DNA of 37,159 nt, from the NCBI GenBank assembly GCA_930990065.1, contig CAKNOA010000021.1, positions 1 through 37,159 on the forward strand, read 5' to 3'. Positions 16,138-24,712 of the stretch are shown here, one piece after another. The position numbers were made by a program, and so were the translations under genes. The DNA is from an uncultured Clostridia bacterium (lineage in GTDB: Bacteria > Bacillota > Clostridia > Oscillospirales > Acutalibacteraceae). Every line of letters starts with the position of its first letter. The first letter of the stretch is position 1. Under the pieces are notes generated by a model. That model was given only the letters and a program-made list of their open reading frames with translations, was not told the origin of the DNA and did no database searches.

Positions 16138-17412
16138 ATGAAACTTTCCTACCGGCGTACATTTTGTGTGGGATTTGCGTTTTTGTCCATTTGTGCCTTC
16201 TGGCAGCTGTACGACAGCATCATCCCGCTGATGCTGAAAAACAGCTTTCACCTAAAAGAGACGGTCAGCGGGGCCATTATGGCCATTGATAACGTGCTGG
16301 CGCTGTTTTTGCTGCCGCTGTTGGGGGCGCTGAGCGACCGCACCCACACCCGGTTGGGGCGGCGGATGCCGTTTATTGTGGTGGGCACGCTGCTATCAGC
16401 GGTGTTCGCTGTGATTATCCCCATGGCGGCCTTACAGCAGAACTTTGTCTTGTTTTTCACGGCGCTAGGGCTGGTGCTGCTGTCTATGGGGCTGTACCGT
16501 TCTCCCGCCGTGGCGCTGATGCCCGACGTCACGCCCAAACCCCTGCGCAGTAAAGCCAATGCCGTGATTAACCTAATGGGGGCCGCCGGTTCGGTGTTTA
16601 CCCTGGTCATGGTGACATTCCTCGTCAAAGAAGCAGCCGACGGGCAGCTGACGGATTACCGGCCGGTATTTACCGCGGTGGCCATCCTGATGGTGGCGTG
16701 CGTCGTGGTGCTGCTGCTCACCGTGCGGGAAAACCGCATGGCCGCCGAAGTGCCGGTGGAAGAAGAGGAAAAAAAGGAAGAAGCCAGCGGCGTACACATG
16801 ACGAAAGACGTGCGCAAAAGCCTCATTTTCCTGCTGTTGTCGGTGTTTTTCTGGTTTACCGCGTACAATGCCGTGACCACCGCCTACACCCGGTATGTGG
16901 AAGTCATGTGGGGCGTCACCGGCGGCGGTTTTGCCGGGGGCCTCATGGTGGGCACCGTGGCGGCGGTGATCAGTTACCTGCCCATCGGGATTCTGTCCAG
17001 CCGTTTTGGGCGCAAGCGTATGATCCAGTTTGGTATTTTGTGCATGACGGTGGCGTATGCCGTGGCCTTTACCCTCACCGGGTATAACGTGGTGATGTAT
17101 GTCCTTTTGGTGGTGATCGGGATCGGCTGGGCCGCCATCAATGTCAACTCCTACCCCATGGTGGTGGAAATGAGCCATGGCAGCGACACCGGCCGGTATA
17201 CGGGCTTTTACTACACGTTTTCCATGGCGGCCCAGGTGCTCACACCGGTACTGTCCGGCGTTTTGCTGGAACATGTGGGGTATCAAACCCTGTTCCCCTA
17301 CGCCGTGCTGTTTTCGGTTTTGTCGTTTGTCACCATGTGGTTTGTGCGCCATGGGGACGTAAAACCGGTGAAAAAGGGCGATTTATTGGAAAATTTCGAT
17401 GTGGATGACTGA
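16138..17412 (+). CDS. Major facilitator superfamily transporter (GPH/SLC45-like)
   Basis: A 424-residue, 12-helix MFS transporter of the inner membrane. The loop 2-3 signature appears as LGALSDRTHTRLGRRMPFI, close to the sugar-type GPH/sucrose-transporter group. A mirrored motif in the second half is GILSSRFGRKRM. The central cytosolic loop (about 195-225) is Glu/Lys-rich (EEEEKKEE). A disaccharide or related glycoside is a plausible substrate but not determined. ATG 16138 follows GAAAGGAG. It is followed after 18 bases by a glycerophosphodiesterase gene, so the two are probably one transcript, which may hint at uptake of a glycerol-linked or sugar substrate. Confidence 0.88.
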   Translation: MKLSYRRTFCVGFAFLSICAFWQLYDSIIPLMLKNSFHLKETVSGAIMAIDNVLALFLLPLLGALSDRTHTRLGRRMPFIVVGTLLSAVFAVIIPMAALQQNFVLFFTALGLVLLSMGLYRSPAVALMPDVTPKPLRSKANAVINLMGAAGSVFTLVMVTFLVKEAADGQLTDYRPVFTAVAILMVACVVVLLLTVRENRMAAEVPVEEEEKKEEASGVHMTKDVRKSLIFLLLSVFFWFTAYNAVTTAYTRYVEVMWGVTGGGFAGGLMVGTVAAVISYLPIGILSSRFGRKRMIQFGILCMTVAYAVAFTLTGYNVVMYVLLVVIGIGWAAINVNSYPMVVEMSHGSDTGRYTGFYYTFSMAAQVLTPVLSGVLLEHVGYQTLFPYAVLFSVLSFVTMWFVRHGDVKPVKKGDLLENFDVDD

Positions 17413-17430
17413 AAAAGGAGAGGAGACCGT

Positions 17431-18243
17431 ATGAAAAAAAGATGGTGGGCGCTGGGGGCTGCGGCCCTTCTTATGCCGGTGGCCCTAGTAAAGCCGGGGA
17501 AACGGCGGGATTTATCGGATTTCACGGGCAAAACTTATGCCCATCGCGGCCTGCATGGCCCTGGCGTGCCGGAAAACAGCCTGCCGGCCTTCCGCCGGGC
17601 GGCCCAAAAGGGCGTGGGGGTGGAGCTGGACGTGCAGCTCACCCGGGACGGGGTGCCGGTGGTCTTCCATGATAAAACCCTTTTGCGCATGTGTGGGGTG
17701 GATCAGCGGGTGTGCGACCTTTCGTATGAAGAACTAAAGGCGTACCCCCTTCAGGGGTCTTCGGAAATTATCCCTACGTTCCGGCAGGTGCTGGATGTGC
17801 TGGGGGAAACGCCGCTTATTTGCGAAATCAAAACCTACCGCTCCCATACCGACCAGACTGTGTGCGAAAAGGTGAAAGCGCTGCTGGAAACGTACCCAGG
17901 GCCGAGCTGTGTAGAATCGTTTAATCCCCTGACGGTAGAGTGGTTCAAAAAACACTGGCCCGAAAAAGTGCGGGGCCAGCTCTCCATGAATTTCGCCCGG
18001 GATCCGGCGGGGCAGAACCCGGTGGTGGGCTTTTGCCTGACCCATTTGCTGGTAAACGGGCTGGGGCGGCCGGATTTTATCGCCTATTGCCATAAGGATA
18101 CCGGCACAGCGGGATTCCGGCTGTGCCGGCGGCTGTTCCATCCCGCGGTGTTCGCCTGGACCACCCGGGGCCGCAGTGAAACCGAACGGGCGTTAAAAGA
18201 ATTTGACGCCGTGATTTTTGAAGAAAAGAAACCGGAACCGTAA
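17431..18243 (+). CDS. Glycerophosphodiester phosphodiesterase family protein
   Basis: GDPD-family TIM-barrel phosphodiesterase that hydrolyses glycerophosphodiesters to glycerol-3-phosphate and an alcohol. The catalytic HRG motif is in YAHRGLHG, the metal-binding acidic pair in VELDVQLTRDG, and the second catalytic His in VVFHDKTLLRMCG. The CEIKTY strand supplies a further acidic ligand. A short N-terminal hydrophobic segment (WWALGAAALLMPVALV) suggests a membrane anchor or uncleaved signal. Length 270 aa is usual. ATG 17431 follows AAAAAGGAGAGGAG. Co-directional with the MFS transporter and closed by a perfect palindromic terminator. Confidence 0.92.
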   Translation: MKKRWWALGAAALLMPVALVKPGKRRDLSDFTGKTYAHRGLHGPGVPENSLPAFRRAAQKGVGVELDVQLTRDGVPVVFHDKTLLRMCGVDQRVCDLSYEELKAYPLQGSSEIIPTFRQVLDVLGETPLICEIKTYRSHTDQTVCEKVKALLETYPGPSCVESFNPLTVEWFKKHWPEKVRGQLSMNFARDPAGQNPVVGFCLTHLLVNGLGRPDFIAYCHKDTGTAGFRLCRRLFHPAVFAWTTRGRSETERALKEFDAVIFEEKKPEP

Positions 18244-18244
18244 A

Positions 18245-18282
18245 AAAGGCCCTTCCACTTTGATCAAAGTGGAAGGGCCTTT
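18245..18282. terminator. Bidirectional terminator, perfect 38-bp palindrome
   Basis: Seventeen-base perfect arms (left arm begins AAAGGCCCTTCCACTTT) meet at a central GATC. It lies between the convergent GDPD and DUF4364 genes and has T-rich flanks on both strands. Confidence 0.88.
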
Positions 18283-18292
18283 CGTTTTATGG

Positions 18293-18898
18293 TTAGCGCC
18301 GGTGCAAATTCATGCGGCGAATGGAATCTTCCGCCAAATCGGCGTTGCCGGTAACTGCGGCCAGCAAAATGCGGTACACGCATTCCGGGTCGCTGTGAAA
18401 CTGGTGTTTAATCAGCCGCGCCTGGTATAGGTCCGGCGCGTACAGCGAAAATTGCATCAATTCCACATCCCCGCCGGAAATGTGGCACGTGACTTTATAC
18501 CCCGCGTCGGTTTTTTTGATGACCACGCGGTTTTCTTTTTCCCGTTTGGCCTGGGCCAGCAGGTTCAGCGCCGCCGCCACGGCTTTATCCCGCACCGAAA
18601 GCGGAATGGCGCCGGTCAATTGTTCCGCGATTTCCCGGGCGGCCGGACCGGCTATCAGGGCCTGAGGGTCGTCGGGATCGGTGAGAAACGCGCCTTTTTC
18701 CGTCAGTTCGGCAATCGCTTCGGTCACTTCAAAATAATTGCACAGGCTGTTTTCCTGCATAATGCGGATGATGTCGTCCCGCCGGATGGGGGCGCCTACG
18801 CTGGTGAGCAGGTAACACAGCAGAATGCGTATGTCGTTTTTGGTGCGCAGCCCGCCCGGGGCAATCCCCTCGGTAAAGGCATTGTTTTCCATGGCCAT
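18293..18898 (-). CDS. DUF4364 family protein (winged-helix-like, clostridial)
   Basis: A 201-aa protein of the Clostridia-typical DUF4364 family. The N-terminal half (NDIRILLCYLLTSVGAPIRR followed by a recognition-helix-like segment) looks like a winged helix. The C-terminal half carries alternating charged strands (REKENRVVIKKTDAGYKVTC). A transcriptional role is plausible but unproven. Start is ATG 18898 or ATG 18892; the GGAGGAG ribosome site is rather far upstream (13 nt from the first). It is divergent from the MarR gene, with GGTATA-type inverted repeats in the shared upstream region. Confidence 0.8.
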   Translation of the reverse strand: MAMENNAFTEGIAPGGLRTKNDIRILLCYLLTSVGAPIRRDDIIRIMQENSLCNYFEVTEAIAELTEKGAFLTDPDDPQALIAGPAAREIAEQLTGAIPLSVRDKAVAAALNLLAQAKREKENRVVIKKTDAGYKVTCHISGGDVELMQFSLYAPDLYQARLIKHQFHSDPECVYRILLAAVTGNADLAEDSIRRMNLHRR

Positions 18899-18920
18899 AA
18901 ATTCGTTTCCGCTCCTCCAT

Positions 18921-18973
18921 TATACCGTTACCGGCTGTTTGATACCCATTTGGTATAGCAATGTTATTATACC
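18921..18973. promoter_or_regulatory. GGTATA/TATACC repeats between DUF4364 and marR
   Basis: TATACC occurs at 18921-18926 and 18968-18973 and GGTATA at 18952-18957; the last two form an inverted repeat with a 10-bp spacer. A minus-strand TATAAT (18971-18966) overlaps it and could be the DUF4364 -10, though its -35 is weak. Candidate operator only. Confidence 0.4.
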
Positions 18974-19039
18974 ACAAAAACCCGGCCGGGTACAGAGAAA
19001 CCGCACAAAATGCAGGGGTGTTTGAGGCGGGAAATGGGG

Positions 19040-19075
19040 TTGACAAGCTTTTTATGAATAGTTATAATGCTAACT
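19040..19075 (+). promoter_or_regulatory. Perfect sigma-A promoter with overlapping palindrome, marR operon
   Basis: TTGACA at 19040-19045 and TATAAT at 19063-19068 are perfect consensus with a 17-bp spacer. AGTTA-N6-TAACT at 19060-19075 covers the -10, a size and placement typical of MarR operators, so autorepression is likely (inference). Confidence 0.8.
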
Positions 19076-19113
19076 GTTTGAATTATAAATGTTTTAGAAA
19101 GGAAGGGATTTCT

Positions 19114-19545
19114 ATGCAGCCGTCGTTTCATTATCTGCTGATGATCGATTACGCCCTGTTCCAGAAAAAGCTATTAGAAAAAGTGCGCCCTTATGGGCTC
19201 AGTATGGGGCAGCCCAAAATTCTGGATTATTTAAAAGACCACAACGGCGCCAGTCAAAAAGAGATTGCGGCGGCTTGTCAGATCGAAGCCGGATCGCTCA
19301 CCTCGGTGCTCAACCGTATGGAAGAAAAGGGCATGGTGCAGCGCAAAATGCTGCACGGCAACCGCCGCACGTACCATATTTTCCTCACACCTTTCGGAGT
19401 GGAACAGCAGGAACATGTGGAGCGGGCGTTTGCGGAATTGGAAGAGCAGGCCCTTTCGGGGTTTACGCCGGAGGAACGCCGGCAGGGCATCCAAATGATG
19501 CAGGCGATTTTTGCGCATTTACAAAAGGAGGAATTACATGAATAA
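19114..19545 (+). CDS. MarR-family transcriptional regulator
   Basis: A 143-aa winged-helix regulator. The DNA-binding core runs from SMGQPKILDYLKDHNGASQK through IAAACQIEAGSLTSVLNRME (recognition helix) to the wing KMLHGNRRTYHIFLT, flanked by dimerisation helices. The open frame reaches back to 18961, but ATG 19114 (MQPSFHYLL) follows GAAAGGAAGGG and gives standard length. Its 3' end overlaps the next gene's ATG by eight bases, so the two are translationally coupled. That next gene, a membrane protein-kinase fusion, is therefore its most likely regulated partner. Confidence 0.93.
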   Translation: MQPSFHYLLMIDYALFQKKLLEKVRPYGLSMGQPKILDYLKDHNGASQKEIAAACQIEAGSLTSVLNRMEEKGMVQRKMLHGNRRTYHIFLTPFGVEQQEHVERAFAELEEQALSGFTPEERRQGIQMMQAIFAHLQKEELHE

Positions 19546-20842
19546 AATAAAGCGCTACCTGGTTTTTGTGATCGGATTATTTATCAATTCCCTGGGGGTC
19601 AGTTTGATTACCAAGGCGAGCCTCGGTACGTCGCCCATTTCGTCCATTCCCTATGTGCTCAGCTTAAAGCTGCCGCTTACCCTGGGGGAATTTACGATTT
19701 TCTTCAGTGTGTTCCTGATTATTTTGCAGCTATTGATTCTGCGGAAAAAATTCCCGCTGGAGTATTTCTTGCAAATCCCCATTTCCATTGCGTTCGGGTA
19801 TTTTATTGACCTGACCATGATGATGCTGTCGTTTGTGCAGCCGGACAGTTACCTCTATTCGCTTCTGGCACTGCTCATCGGTTGTGTGATTTTGGGATTT
19901 GGCGTCTATACCGAAGTGCTCGCCAACGTGGCCATGCTGCCCGGGGAATCCTTTGTGCGGGCGGTGAGCCAGACATGGAAGACCGATTTTGGCACCACCA
20001 AAGTGGCGTTCGACGTTTCCATGACGGTGATCGCCGGGGTGTTGTCCTTTTTGTTCTTTGGTACGCTCAACGGCGTGCGGGAAGGCACCATCATCGCGGC
20101 CATCCTGGTGGGCTTCATTGCCCGGCTGTTTGGGCGTGCGCTGAAAAACCTTGGCGCCTATCTGTTTGGTGCTGCGCCGGACGAAAAGGCCGGGGAAGAC
20201 AGCGCCGAAGAAGAACCCTGCATTGTGATCAGCCGTCAGTACGGCAGCGGCGGCCGGATGATCGGCAAGAAACTGGCGGAAAAACTGGGGTACCAGTTCT
20301 ATGATAATGAGATTATCCAGATGACCGCCGGTACCACCGGGTACTCCCCGGAATTTGTCAAACAGCAGGAAGAAAATATGACAAACAGCCTGCTCTATGA
20401 TCTATTCCACCAGGCATATGCCTCGGCGCCCCATGGCGATGCCCCGAAAGACGCCATTTTTGAAGCGGAAGCGGCCGAGATGAAAAAGTTGGCCAAAGCC
20501 GGGCACTGTGTGATTTTGGGCCGGTGCGCGGATTATGTCCTGCGGGATCACCCCAACTGCCTGCGGGTGTATTTGCATGCTCCGCTGTCGGCACGGGTAC
20601 AGCGGGTGGCACAGCTGGAACAGAAAACACTCGAGTGGGCCCGGGAAAAAGTGCGCCGGGAAGACCAGCACCGCAACGCGTACTATCAGTATTACACCGG
20701 GCGGAAAAAAGGCCAGGGGGATCAGTATCACCTGTGCATCAATACCCAGTTAGGGGAAGCGTATGTACAGCAAGCTGTTTTGCAGGCATTAAAAGCCAAT
20801 ATGCAGCAAGTGAACAAAGACAAAACAGAAAAAGCCTCCTAA
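19538..20842 (+). CDS. YczE/YitT-like membrane protein fused to a cytidylate kinase-like domain
   Basis: A two-part protein of 434 aa. Residues 1-212 are an integral membrane domain with about five or six helices, resembling YczE/DUF6198-type proteins (SLGVSLITKASLGTSPISS is the recognisable signature). After an acidic linker (EKAGEDSAEEEP), residues 228-434 form a P-loop kinase of the cytidylate kinase-like family: ISRQYGSGGRMIGKKLAEKL carries the nucleotide-binding loop, and CVILGRCADYVLRDH and the Arg-rich LID region (REKVRREDQHRNAYY) follow. The kinase substrate is unknown. ATG 19538 follows AAAAGGAGG and overlaps the MarR stop. The longer frame from 19511 is within marR and not used. Confidence 0.88.
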   Translation: MNKIKRYLVFVIGLFINSLGVSLITKASLGTSPISSIPYVLSLKLPLTLGEFTIFFSVFLIILQLLILRKKFPLEYFLQIPISIAFGYFIDLTMMMLSFVQPDSYLYSLLALLIGCVILGFGVYTEVLANVAMLPGESFVRAVSQTWKTDFGTTKVAFDVSMTVIAGVLSFLFFGTLNGVREGTIIAAILVGFIARLFGRALKNLGAYLFGAAPDEKAGEDSAEEEPCIVISRQYGSGGRMIGKKLAEKLGYQFYDNEIIQMTAGTTGYSPEFVKQQEENMTNSLLYDLFHQAYASAPHGDAPKDAIFEAEAAEMKKLAKAGHCVILGRCADYVLRDHPNCLRVYLHAPLSARVQRVAQLEQKTLEWAREKVRREDQHRNAYYQYYTGRKKGQGDQYHLCINTQLGEAYVQQAVLQALKANMQQVNKDKTEKAS

Positions 20843-20848
20843 AAGAAA

Positions 20849-20892
20849 AAGCTCTTCCCGCGGCGGGTTCGTCGCGGGAAGAGCTTTTTTAT
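20849..20892. terminator. Terminator shared by the fusion gene and the convergent XRE gene
   Basis: A perfect 14-bp stem (20849-20862, 20873-20886), a 10-nt loop, then a T-run on the plus strand and A-run-derived U's on the minus strand. The XRE stop codon lies at 20889-20891. Confidence 0.85.
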
Positions 20893-21332
20893 TCAGCAGA
20901 AGGGCCGGCCTGTGGGGATGGTTCGTTTTCACATTCTTCTTCCATATGGCGGGTCAGAGCGAGCAAGCGGGCTTTTTGTTCCGGGCTCAACTTTTTGTAG
21001 CGGATCAGCAGTTCCCGTTCATCCGGCTGCAGCCGGTGGACCAGGGGAGGGGCCGTTACCCCCGGTGAATACGGAGCCGAATGGGAATCGCTGACCGTAA
21101 AAGGCGGAAAATCGCCGGATAACAGAATGCTTACCGGGGTGTCAAAAATTTGGCTGAGCCGGAACAGGGTCTCGGGGCTGGGCGATGTGCGTCCCGTCTC
21201 ATAGGATGTGTATGTCGAACGCTCCAAGTGAAGGGCCTGGGCTACGTCCGCCTGCAACAGCCCTTTGCGAATGCGGGCTTCCTTCAAATTTTCCCCTAGC
21301 GTTCGTTTGTTAATTTTGGTATATTCATTCAA
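20889..21332 (-). CDS. XRE-family helix-turn-helix regulator
   Basis: A 147-aa Cro/CI-type DNA-binding protein. The HTH spans about residues 13-68: LGENLKEARIRKGLLQADVA, then LHLERSTYTSYETGRTSPSP, then LFRLSQIFDTPVSILL. The C-terminal half is a Pro/Ser linker plus a short helix (PDERELLIRYKKLSPEQKAR) that could be an oligomerisation tail. ATG 21332 has AAAGGAGG upstream at a long 13-nt spacing. It is monocistronic. Upstream, two ATTCGACA direct repeats (minus-strand reading) 20 bp apart lie just downstream of a TATAAT, fitting autoregulation. Confidence 0.88.
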   Translation of the reverse strand: MNEYTKINKRTLGENLKEARIRKGLLQADVAQALHLERSTYTSYETGRTSPSPETLFRLSQIFDTPVSILLSGDFPPFTVSDSHSAPYSPGVTAPPLVHRLQPDERELLIRYKKLSPEQKARLLALTRHMEEECENEPSPQAGPSAE

Positions 21333-21421
21333 GGAAGAAAACCTCCTTTTTCAAAAAATAAATAGCAAAAAACACGGAAGAGAATGCACAAAAAGAAGAA
21401 CAAAAAACGGTCCTCCGCTTT

Positions 21422-21469
21422 TGTCGAATAGGATCAGACCGTGTCGAATTTCCCTATTAGACTATTATA
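21422..21469 (-). promoter_or_regulatory. Candidate promoter and operator repeats of the XRE gene
   Basis: A minus-strand TATAAT (21469-21464) is followed by two ATTCGACA repeats (21449-21442 and 21429-21422) with a 20-bp period, about two helical turns. No good -35 was found. Binding by the adjacent XRE protein is inference. Confidence 0.45.
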
Positions 21470-21536
21470 AAAGAATATCCGAACAACTTTTGATTATGTG
21501 AAGGATTTACACACGGAAATTTTTTTGACTTTCCCC

Positions 21537-21565
21537 TTGACAAATAGAAGGCGGTTTGATATAAT
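21537..21565 (+). promoter_or_regulatory. Perfect sigma-A promoter of tRNA-Gly
   Basis: TTGACA (21537-21542), 17-bp spacer, TATAAT (21560-21565), both consensus, 38 bp before the tRNA. Confidence 0.88.
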
Positions 21566-21603
21566 AACACACGTCGCCTGGCAAGGCAGAAAACAATGTG
21601 TAT

Positions 21604-21679
21604 GCGGACGTAGCTCATCTGGTAGAGCGCCACCTTGCCAAGGTGGAGGTAGCGAGTTCGAGCCTCGTCGTCCGCTCCA
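21604..21679 (+). tRNA. tRNA-Gly (anticodon GCC)
   Basis: A 76-nt cloverleaf. The acceptor stem GCGGACG pairs with CGTCCGC, the D-arm is AGCTCATCTGGTAGAGC, the anticodon arm CCACC-TTGCCAA-GGTGG displays GCC, the T-arm contains GTTCGAGCC, and CCA is encoded at 21677-21679. It decodes GGC/GGU. It stands alone between a perfect promoter and a terminator. Confidence 0.97.
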
Positions 21680-21683
21680 AACA

Positions 21684-21720
21684 CCCGGAATGATTTTGAT
21701 ATCATTCCGGGATTTTTGTT
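21684..21720 (+). terminator. Intrinsic terminator after tRNA-Gly
   Basis: A perfect 11-bp stem (cccggaatgat at 21684-21694, atcattccggg at 21701-21711), 6-nt loop, then ATTTTTGTTTTT. Confidence 0.9.
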
Positions 21721-21825
21721 TTTCCGGCATTTACCCCGCAAAAAGGGAATAAATCCGTCCCGTTTGTACAAAAACAATGGGGTTGGTGTGCTGCATTTCT
21801 GGTATTTTACCGCCTGTCCCGTACC

Positions 21826-21854
21826 TTCACAAAACTGGGCTAAAGTGCTATAAT
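21826..21854 (+). promoter_or_regulatory. Sigma-A promoter of typA
   Basis: TTCACA (21826-21831), 17-bp spacer, TATAAT (21849-21854), 43 bp before the typA start. Confidence 0.75.
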
Positions 21855-21896
21855 AATACCGTTTGTTTCGTGAAATTTTCTGATAAGGATTGAGTG

Positions 21897-23723
21897 ATGA
21901 ACATGGACGTACGAAATGATTTACGCAATGTGGCCATTATTGCCCACGTTGACCATGGGAAAACCACGCTGGTGGACCAGCTCCTGCGGCAGAGCGGTGT
22001 GTTCCGTGTAAATGAAGCCGTAGTCGACCGAGTGATGGACAGCAACGATTTGGAACGGGAACGCGGAATCACCATTCTTTCCAAAAATACGGCCGTCATG
22101 TACGACGGGGTGCGCATCAATATTGTGGATACCCCCGGCCATGCGGATTTTGGCGGCGAAGTGGAACGAATCCTCATGATGGTGGACGGCGTGCTGCTGC
22201 TGGTGGATGCATTTGAAGGCTGTATGCCTCAGACCCGGTTCGTGCTGAAAAAAGCACTAGCCCTTGGTAAAAAGCCGGTGGTCGTGCTTAATAAGATTGA
22301 CCGCCCCGGTGCCCGTCCCGAAGAAGTGGTGGACGAAGTGCTGGATTTGTTCATTGAACTGGGCGCGAACGACGACCAGCTGGATTTCCCGGTGGTGTAT
22401 GCATCGGCCCGGGATGGCTACGCCAGTTTGGACCCCCACACCCCCGGCACGGATATGAAGCCGATTTTTGACGCGATTATTCAAAATATTCCCGCGCCCC
22501 AGGGCGATTTGAACGGCCCGGCCCAGGTGCTGTTTTCCAACATCGACTATGATGATTATGTGGGCCGTATCGGCATTGGCCGGGTGGAACGCGGCCGCAT
22601 TCATGTGAATGACAACATGGTGCTGTGCACTAAAGAAGGCACGAACCGCAACGTAAAGATTACAAAGCTCTATGAATTCCAAGGGCTCAAACGCGTGGAA
22701 TGCCAGGAAGCGGCGCTGGGCGATCTGGTGGCGGTCTCCGGTATTACGGACCTGAACATCGGCGAAACGGCCTGCTCCCCCGAATGCGTGGAACCGCTGC
22801 CGTTTGTCAAGATCGACGAACCCACGGTATCCATGATGTTCATGGTCAACAACAGCCCGTTTGCCGGCCGGGAAGGCAAATACGTCACCTCCCGGAACCT
22901 GCGCGACCGGTTGTTTAAAGAAGTGGAAACCAACGTGGCCATGCGCGTGGAAGAGACCGATTCCACCGATACGTTTAAAGTATCCGGGCGCGGCGAACTG
23001 CATTTGTCCATCCTCATCGAACAGATGCGCCGCCAGAACTATGAATTCCAGGTATCCAGCCCCACGGTTATCTATAAAACCATCAACGGCAAGCTGCACG
23101 AACCCATTGAACTGCTCATGATCGAAGTGCCCGAAAATTATGTGGGCGCCGTCATGGAAAAACTGGGCAGCCGCAAAGCGGAACTGGTGAACATGGGCAC
23201 GAGAGAAAACGGCGAAACCCATCTGGAATTCCGTATTCCGTCCCGTGGCCTGATGGGCTACCGTTCGGAATTCATGACCGATACCAACGGCAACGGCATT
23301 ATGAACCACGTGTTTGACTGCTATGAACCCTATAAGGGCGACATCCAGCAGCGCCAGCAGGGTTCGCTGATTGCCCACGAAACCGGCGAATCCACCGGTT
23401 ATGGCCTGTTTTACGCTCAGGACCGCGGCCGCCTGTTCATCGGGCCGGGCGTGGAAGTATACGAAGGCATGATCGTCGGGGTATCGCCCAAAAATGAAGA
23501 TATCACGGTGAATGTCTGCAAGAAAAAGCATGTCACCAACACCCGGTCTTCCGGTTCGGACGAAGCCCTCAAGCTCACCCCGCCTACGATCCTCAGCCTG
23601 GAACAGTCGCTGGAATTCATTGCGGATGACGAGCTGGTGGAAGTGACACCCAAGAGCATCCGGATGCGCAAAATGATCCTGAATAAGGAACAGCGTATGA
23701 AGCACACCAAAGGCAAGAAATAA
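21897..23723 (+). CDS. typA: Translational GTPase TypA/BipA
   Basis: Ribosome-associated GTPase of the EF-G family involved in 50S assembly, stress and cold adaptation. The G-domain motifs are complete: [10 protein letters not shown] (G1), the switch I region [19 protein letters not shown] (G3) and NKIDRPGA (G4). An EF-Tu-like domain II, two EF-G-like domains and the TypA-specific C-terminal domain follow ([38 protein letters not shown]). At 608 aa it is full length. ATG 21897 is seven bases after AAGGA; the GTG just before it is less well placed. Probably co-transcribed with the exonuclease gene 24 bp downstream. Confidence 0.97.
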   Translation: MNMDVRNDLRNVAIIAHVDHGKTTLVDQLLRQSGVFRVNEAVVDRVMDSNDLERERGITILSKNTAVMYDGVRINIVDTPGHADFGGEVERILMMVDGVLLLVDAFEGCMPQTRFVLKKALALGKKPVVVLNKIDRPGARPEEVVDEVLDLFIELGANDDQLDFPVVYASARDGYASLDPHTPGTDMKPIFDAIIQNIPAPQGDLNGPAQVLFSNIDYDDYVGRIGIGRVERGRIHVNDNMVLCTKEGTNRNVKITKLYEFQGLKRVECQEAALGDLVAVSGITDLNIGETACSPECVEPLPFVKIDEPTVSMMFMVNNSPFAGREGKYVTSRNLRDRLFKEVETNVAMRVEETDSTDTFKVSGRGELHLSILIEQMRRQNYEFQVSSPTVIYKTINGKLHEPIELLMIEVPENYVGAVMEKLGSRKAELVNMGTRENGETHLEFRIPSRGLMGYRSEFMTDTNGNGIMNHVFDCYEPYKGDIQQRQQGSLIAHETGESTGYGLFYAQDRGRLFIGPGVEVYEGMIVGVSPKNEDITVNVCKKKHVTNTRSSGSDEALKLTPPTILSLEQSLEFIADDELVEVTPKSIRMRKMILNKEQRMKHTKGKK

Positions 23724-23747
23724 TCCATCAAGTTCGGAGTGTATGCA

Positions 23748-24647
23748 TTGCAGTATATCATCCTTGATTTGGAATGGAATGCCGCTTACAGCCGGCGCCG
23801 CCAGGGGTTTATCAACGAAATCATAGAATTTGGCGCCGTCAAGGTGGACGGCCATTTGCAAGTGCTGGATACTTTCAGCGCACTGGTCCGCCCGCAGGTT
23901 GGCAAAAAGATCAGCGGAAAAGTGCGCTCGCTGACGAATATCACCAATGAAGAATTGGTGGGGGGCACGCCGTTTATGCAGGTCATGAGCCGGTTCCGCC
24001 GGTGGGCCGGGCAGGCCGTGGTGCTCACGTGGGGCACGTCGGATATTCTGACGCTGATCGAAAACAGCCTCTATTTCAGCGGCAGCGAAAAAATTGCTTT
24101 TTTGCAGCGCTACATGGATTTGCAGGCGTACTGCCAGTACCGCATGGGGGAAACCGGCGGCCAGCAAATGGGCCTTTCCACAGCGGCCGAAAAGCTGGGC
24201 ATTGATGAAACGGCGTTTGACCACCATCGGGCGCTGGATGACAGCTTGCTTTCCCTGGCCTGCCTGCGAAAGGTATGGGACCCCGGTACCGTAGGGCCGT
24301 TTATCCAGAATGCACAGCAGCAGGCGTTTTATGACCGCATGCGCTTTAAAACCACCATTATCACGGATTTGCACCATCCGCAAATCCGCCGCCGGGATTT
24401 GATGTTCCGGTGTGAGCAGTGCGGCACCATTGCCCGGCGCTTGGAACGGTGGCAGCTGCACAATAAAGCCTTTCGAGCCCGGTTTTTCTGCCGGAACTGT
24501 GAGCAGGAATTTATCGGCCGGGTGCAGTTTAAATTAAAATACGAAGGCATGACCGTGAAAAAGAAGGTACTGCCTTTGCCGCCTGCCAAAGAAGAAAAAA
24601 AGGCGGAGAAAAAACCGGAAGAAGCACCGCCCGCCCTTTCGGTATAA
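23748..24647 (+). CDS. DEDDh 3'-5' exonuclease-domain protein with C-terminal zinc-ribbon-like motif
   Basis: A KapD/ERI-1-like exonuclease of 299 aa acting on nucleic acid 3' ends. The DEDDh residues are in ILDLEWN (first Asp and Glu), the middle Asp near WGTSDILTLIEN, and FDHHRALDDSL (His and final Asp). A C-terminal four-cysteine knuckle, CEQC followed by CRNC, suggests a zinc ribbon for substrate binding. Start choice: TTG 23748 lies eight bases after CGGAG and gives the family-like MQYIILDLEWN; the GTG at 23739 would overlap that ribosome site. A Lys/Glu tail (KEEKKAEKKPEE) ends the protein. Follows typA by 24 bp and ends at a terminator. Confidence 0.85.
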   Translation: MQYIILDLEWNAAYSRRRQGFINEIIEFGAVKVDGHLQVLDTFSALVRPQVGKKISGKVRSLTNITNEELVGGTPFMQVMSRFRRWAGQAVVLTWGTSDILTLIENSLYFSGSEKIAFLQRYMDLQAYCQYRMGETGGQQMGLSTAAEKLGIDETAFDHHRALDDSLLSLACLRKVWDPGTVGPFIQNAQQQAFYDRMRFKTTIITDLHHPQIRRRDLMFRCEQCGTIARRLERWQLHNKAFRARFFCRNCEQEFIGRVQFKLKYEGMTVKKKVLPLPPAKEEKKAEKKPEEAPPALSV

Positions 24648-24663
24648 GACAATCACAATAGAA

Positions 24664-24703
24664 GAAGCCCTGTATCGATTTTGGATACAGGGCTTCCTTT
24701 TTT
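24664..24703 (+). terminator. Intrinsic terminator between the exonuclease gene and nspC
   Basis: A perfect 13-bp stem (24664-24676, 24684-24696) with a 7-nt loop, then CTTTTTTATA on the plus strand. The minus-strand U-tract is poor, so leftward termination of the polyamine operon here would be weaker. Confidence 0.8.
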
Positions 24704-24712
24704 ATAGTCGAT

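Noticed and set aside
22257-24461. A 734-codon open frame antisense to typA and the exonuclease gene
   Set aside because: It is the mirror of two well-conserved genes with GC-biased third positions, and its translation is His/Phe/Ala-rich with no domain.
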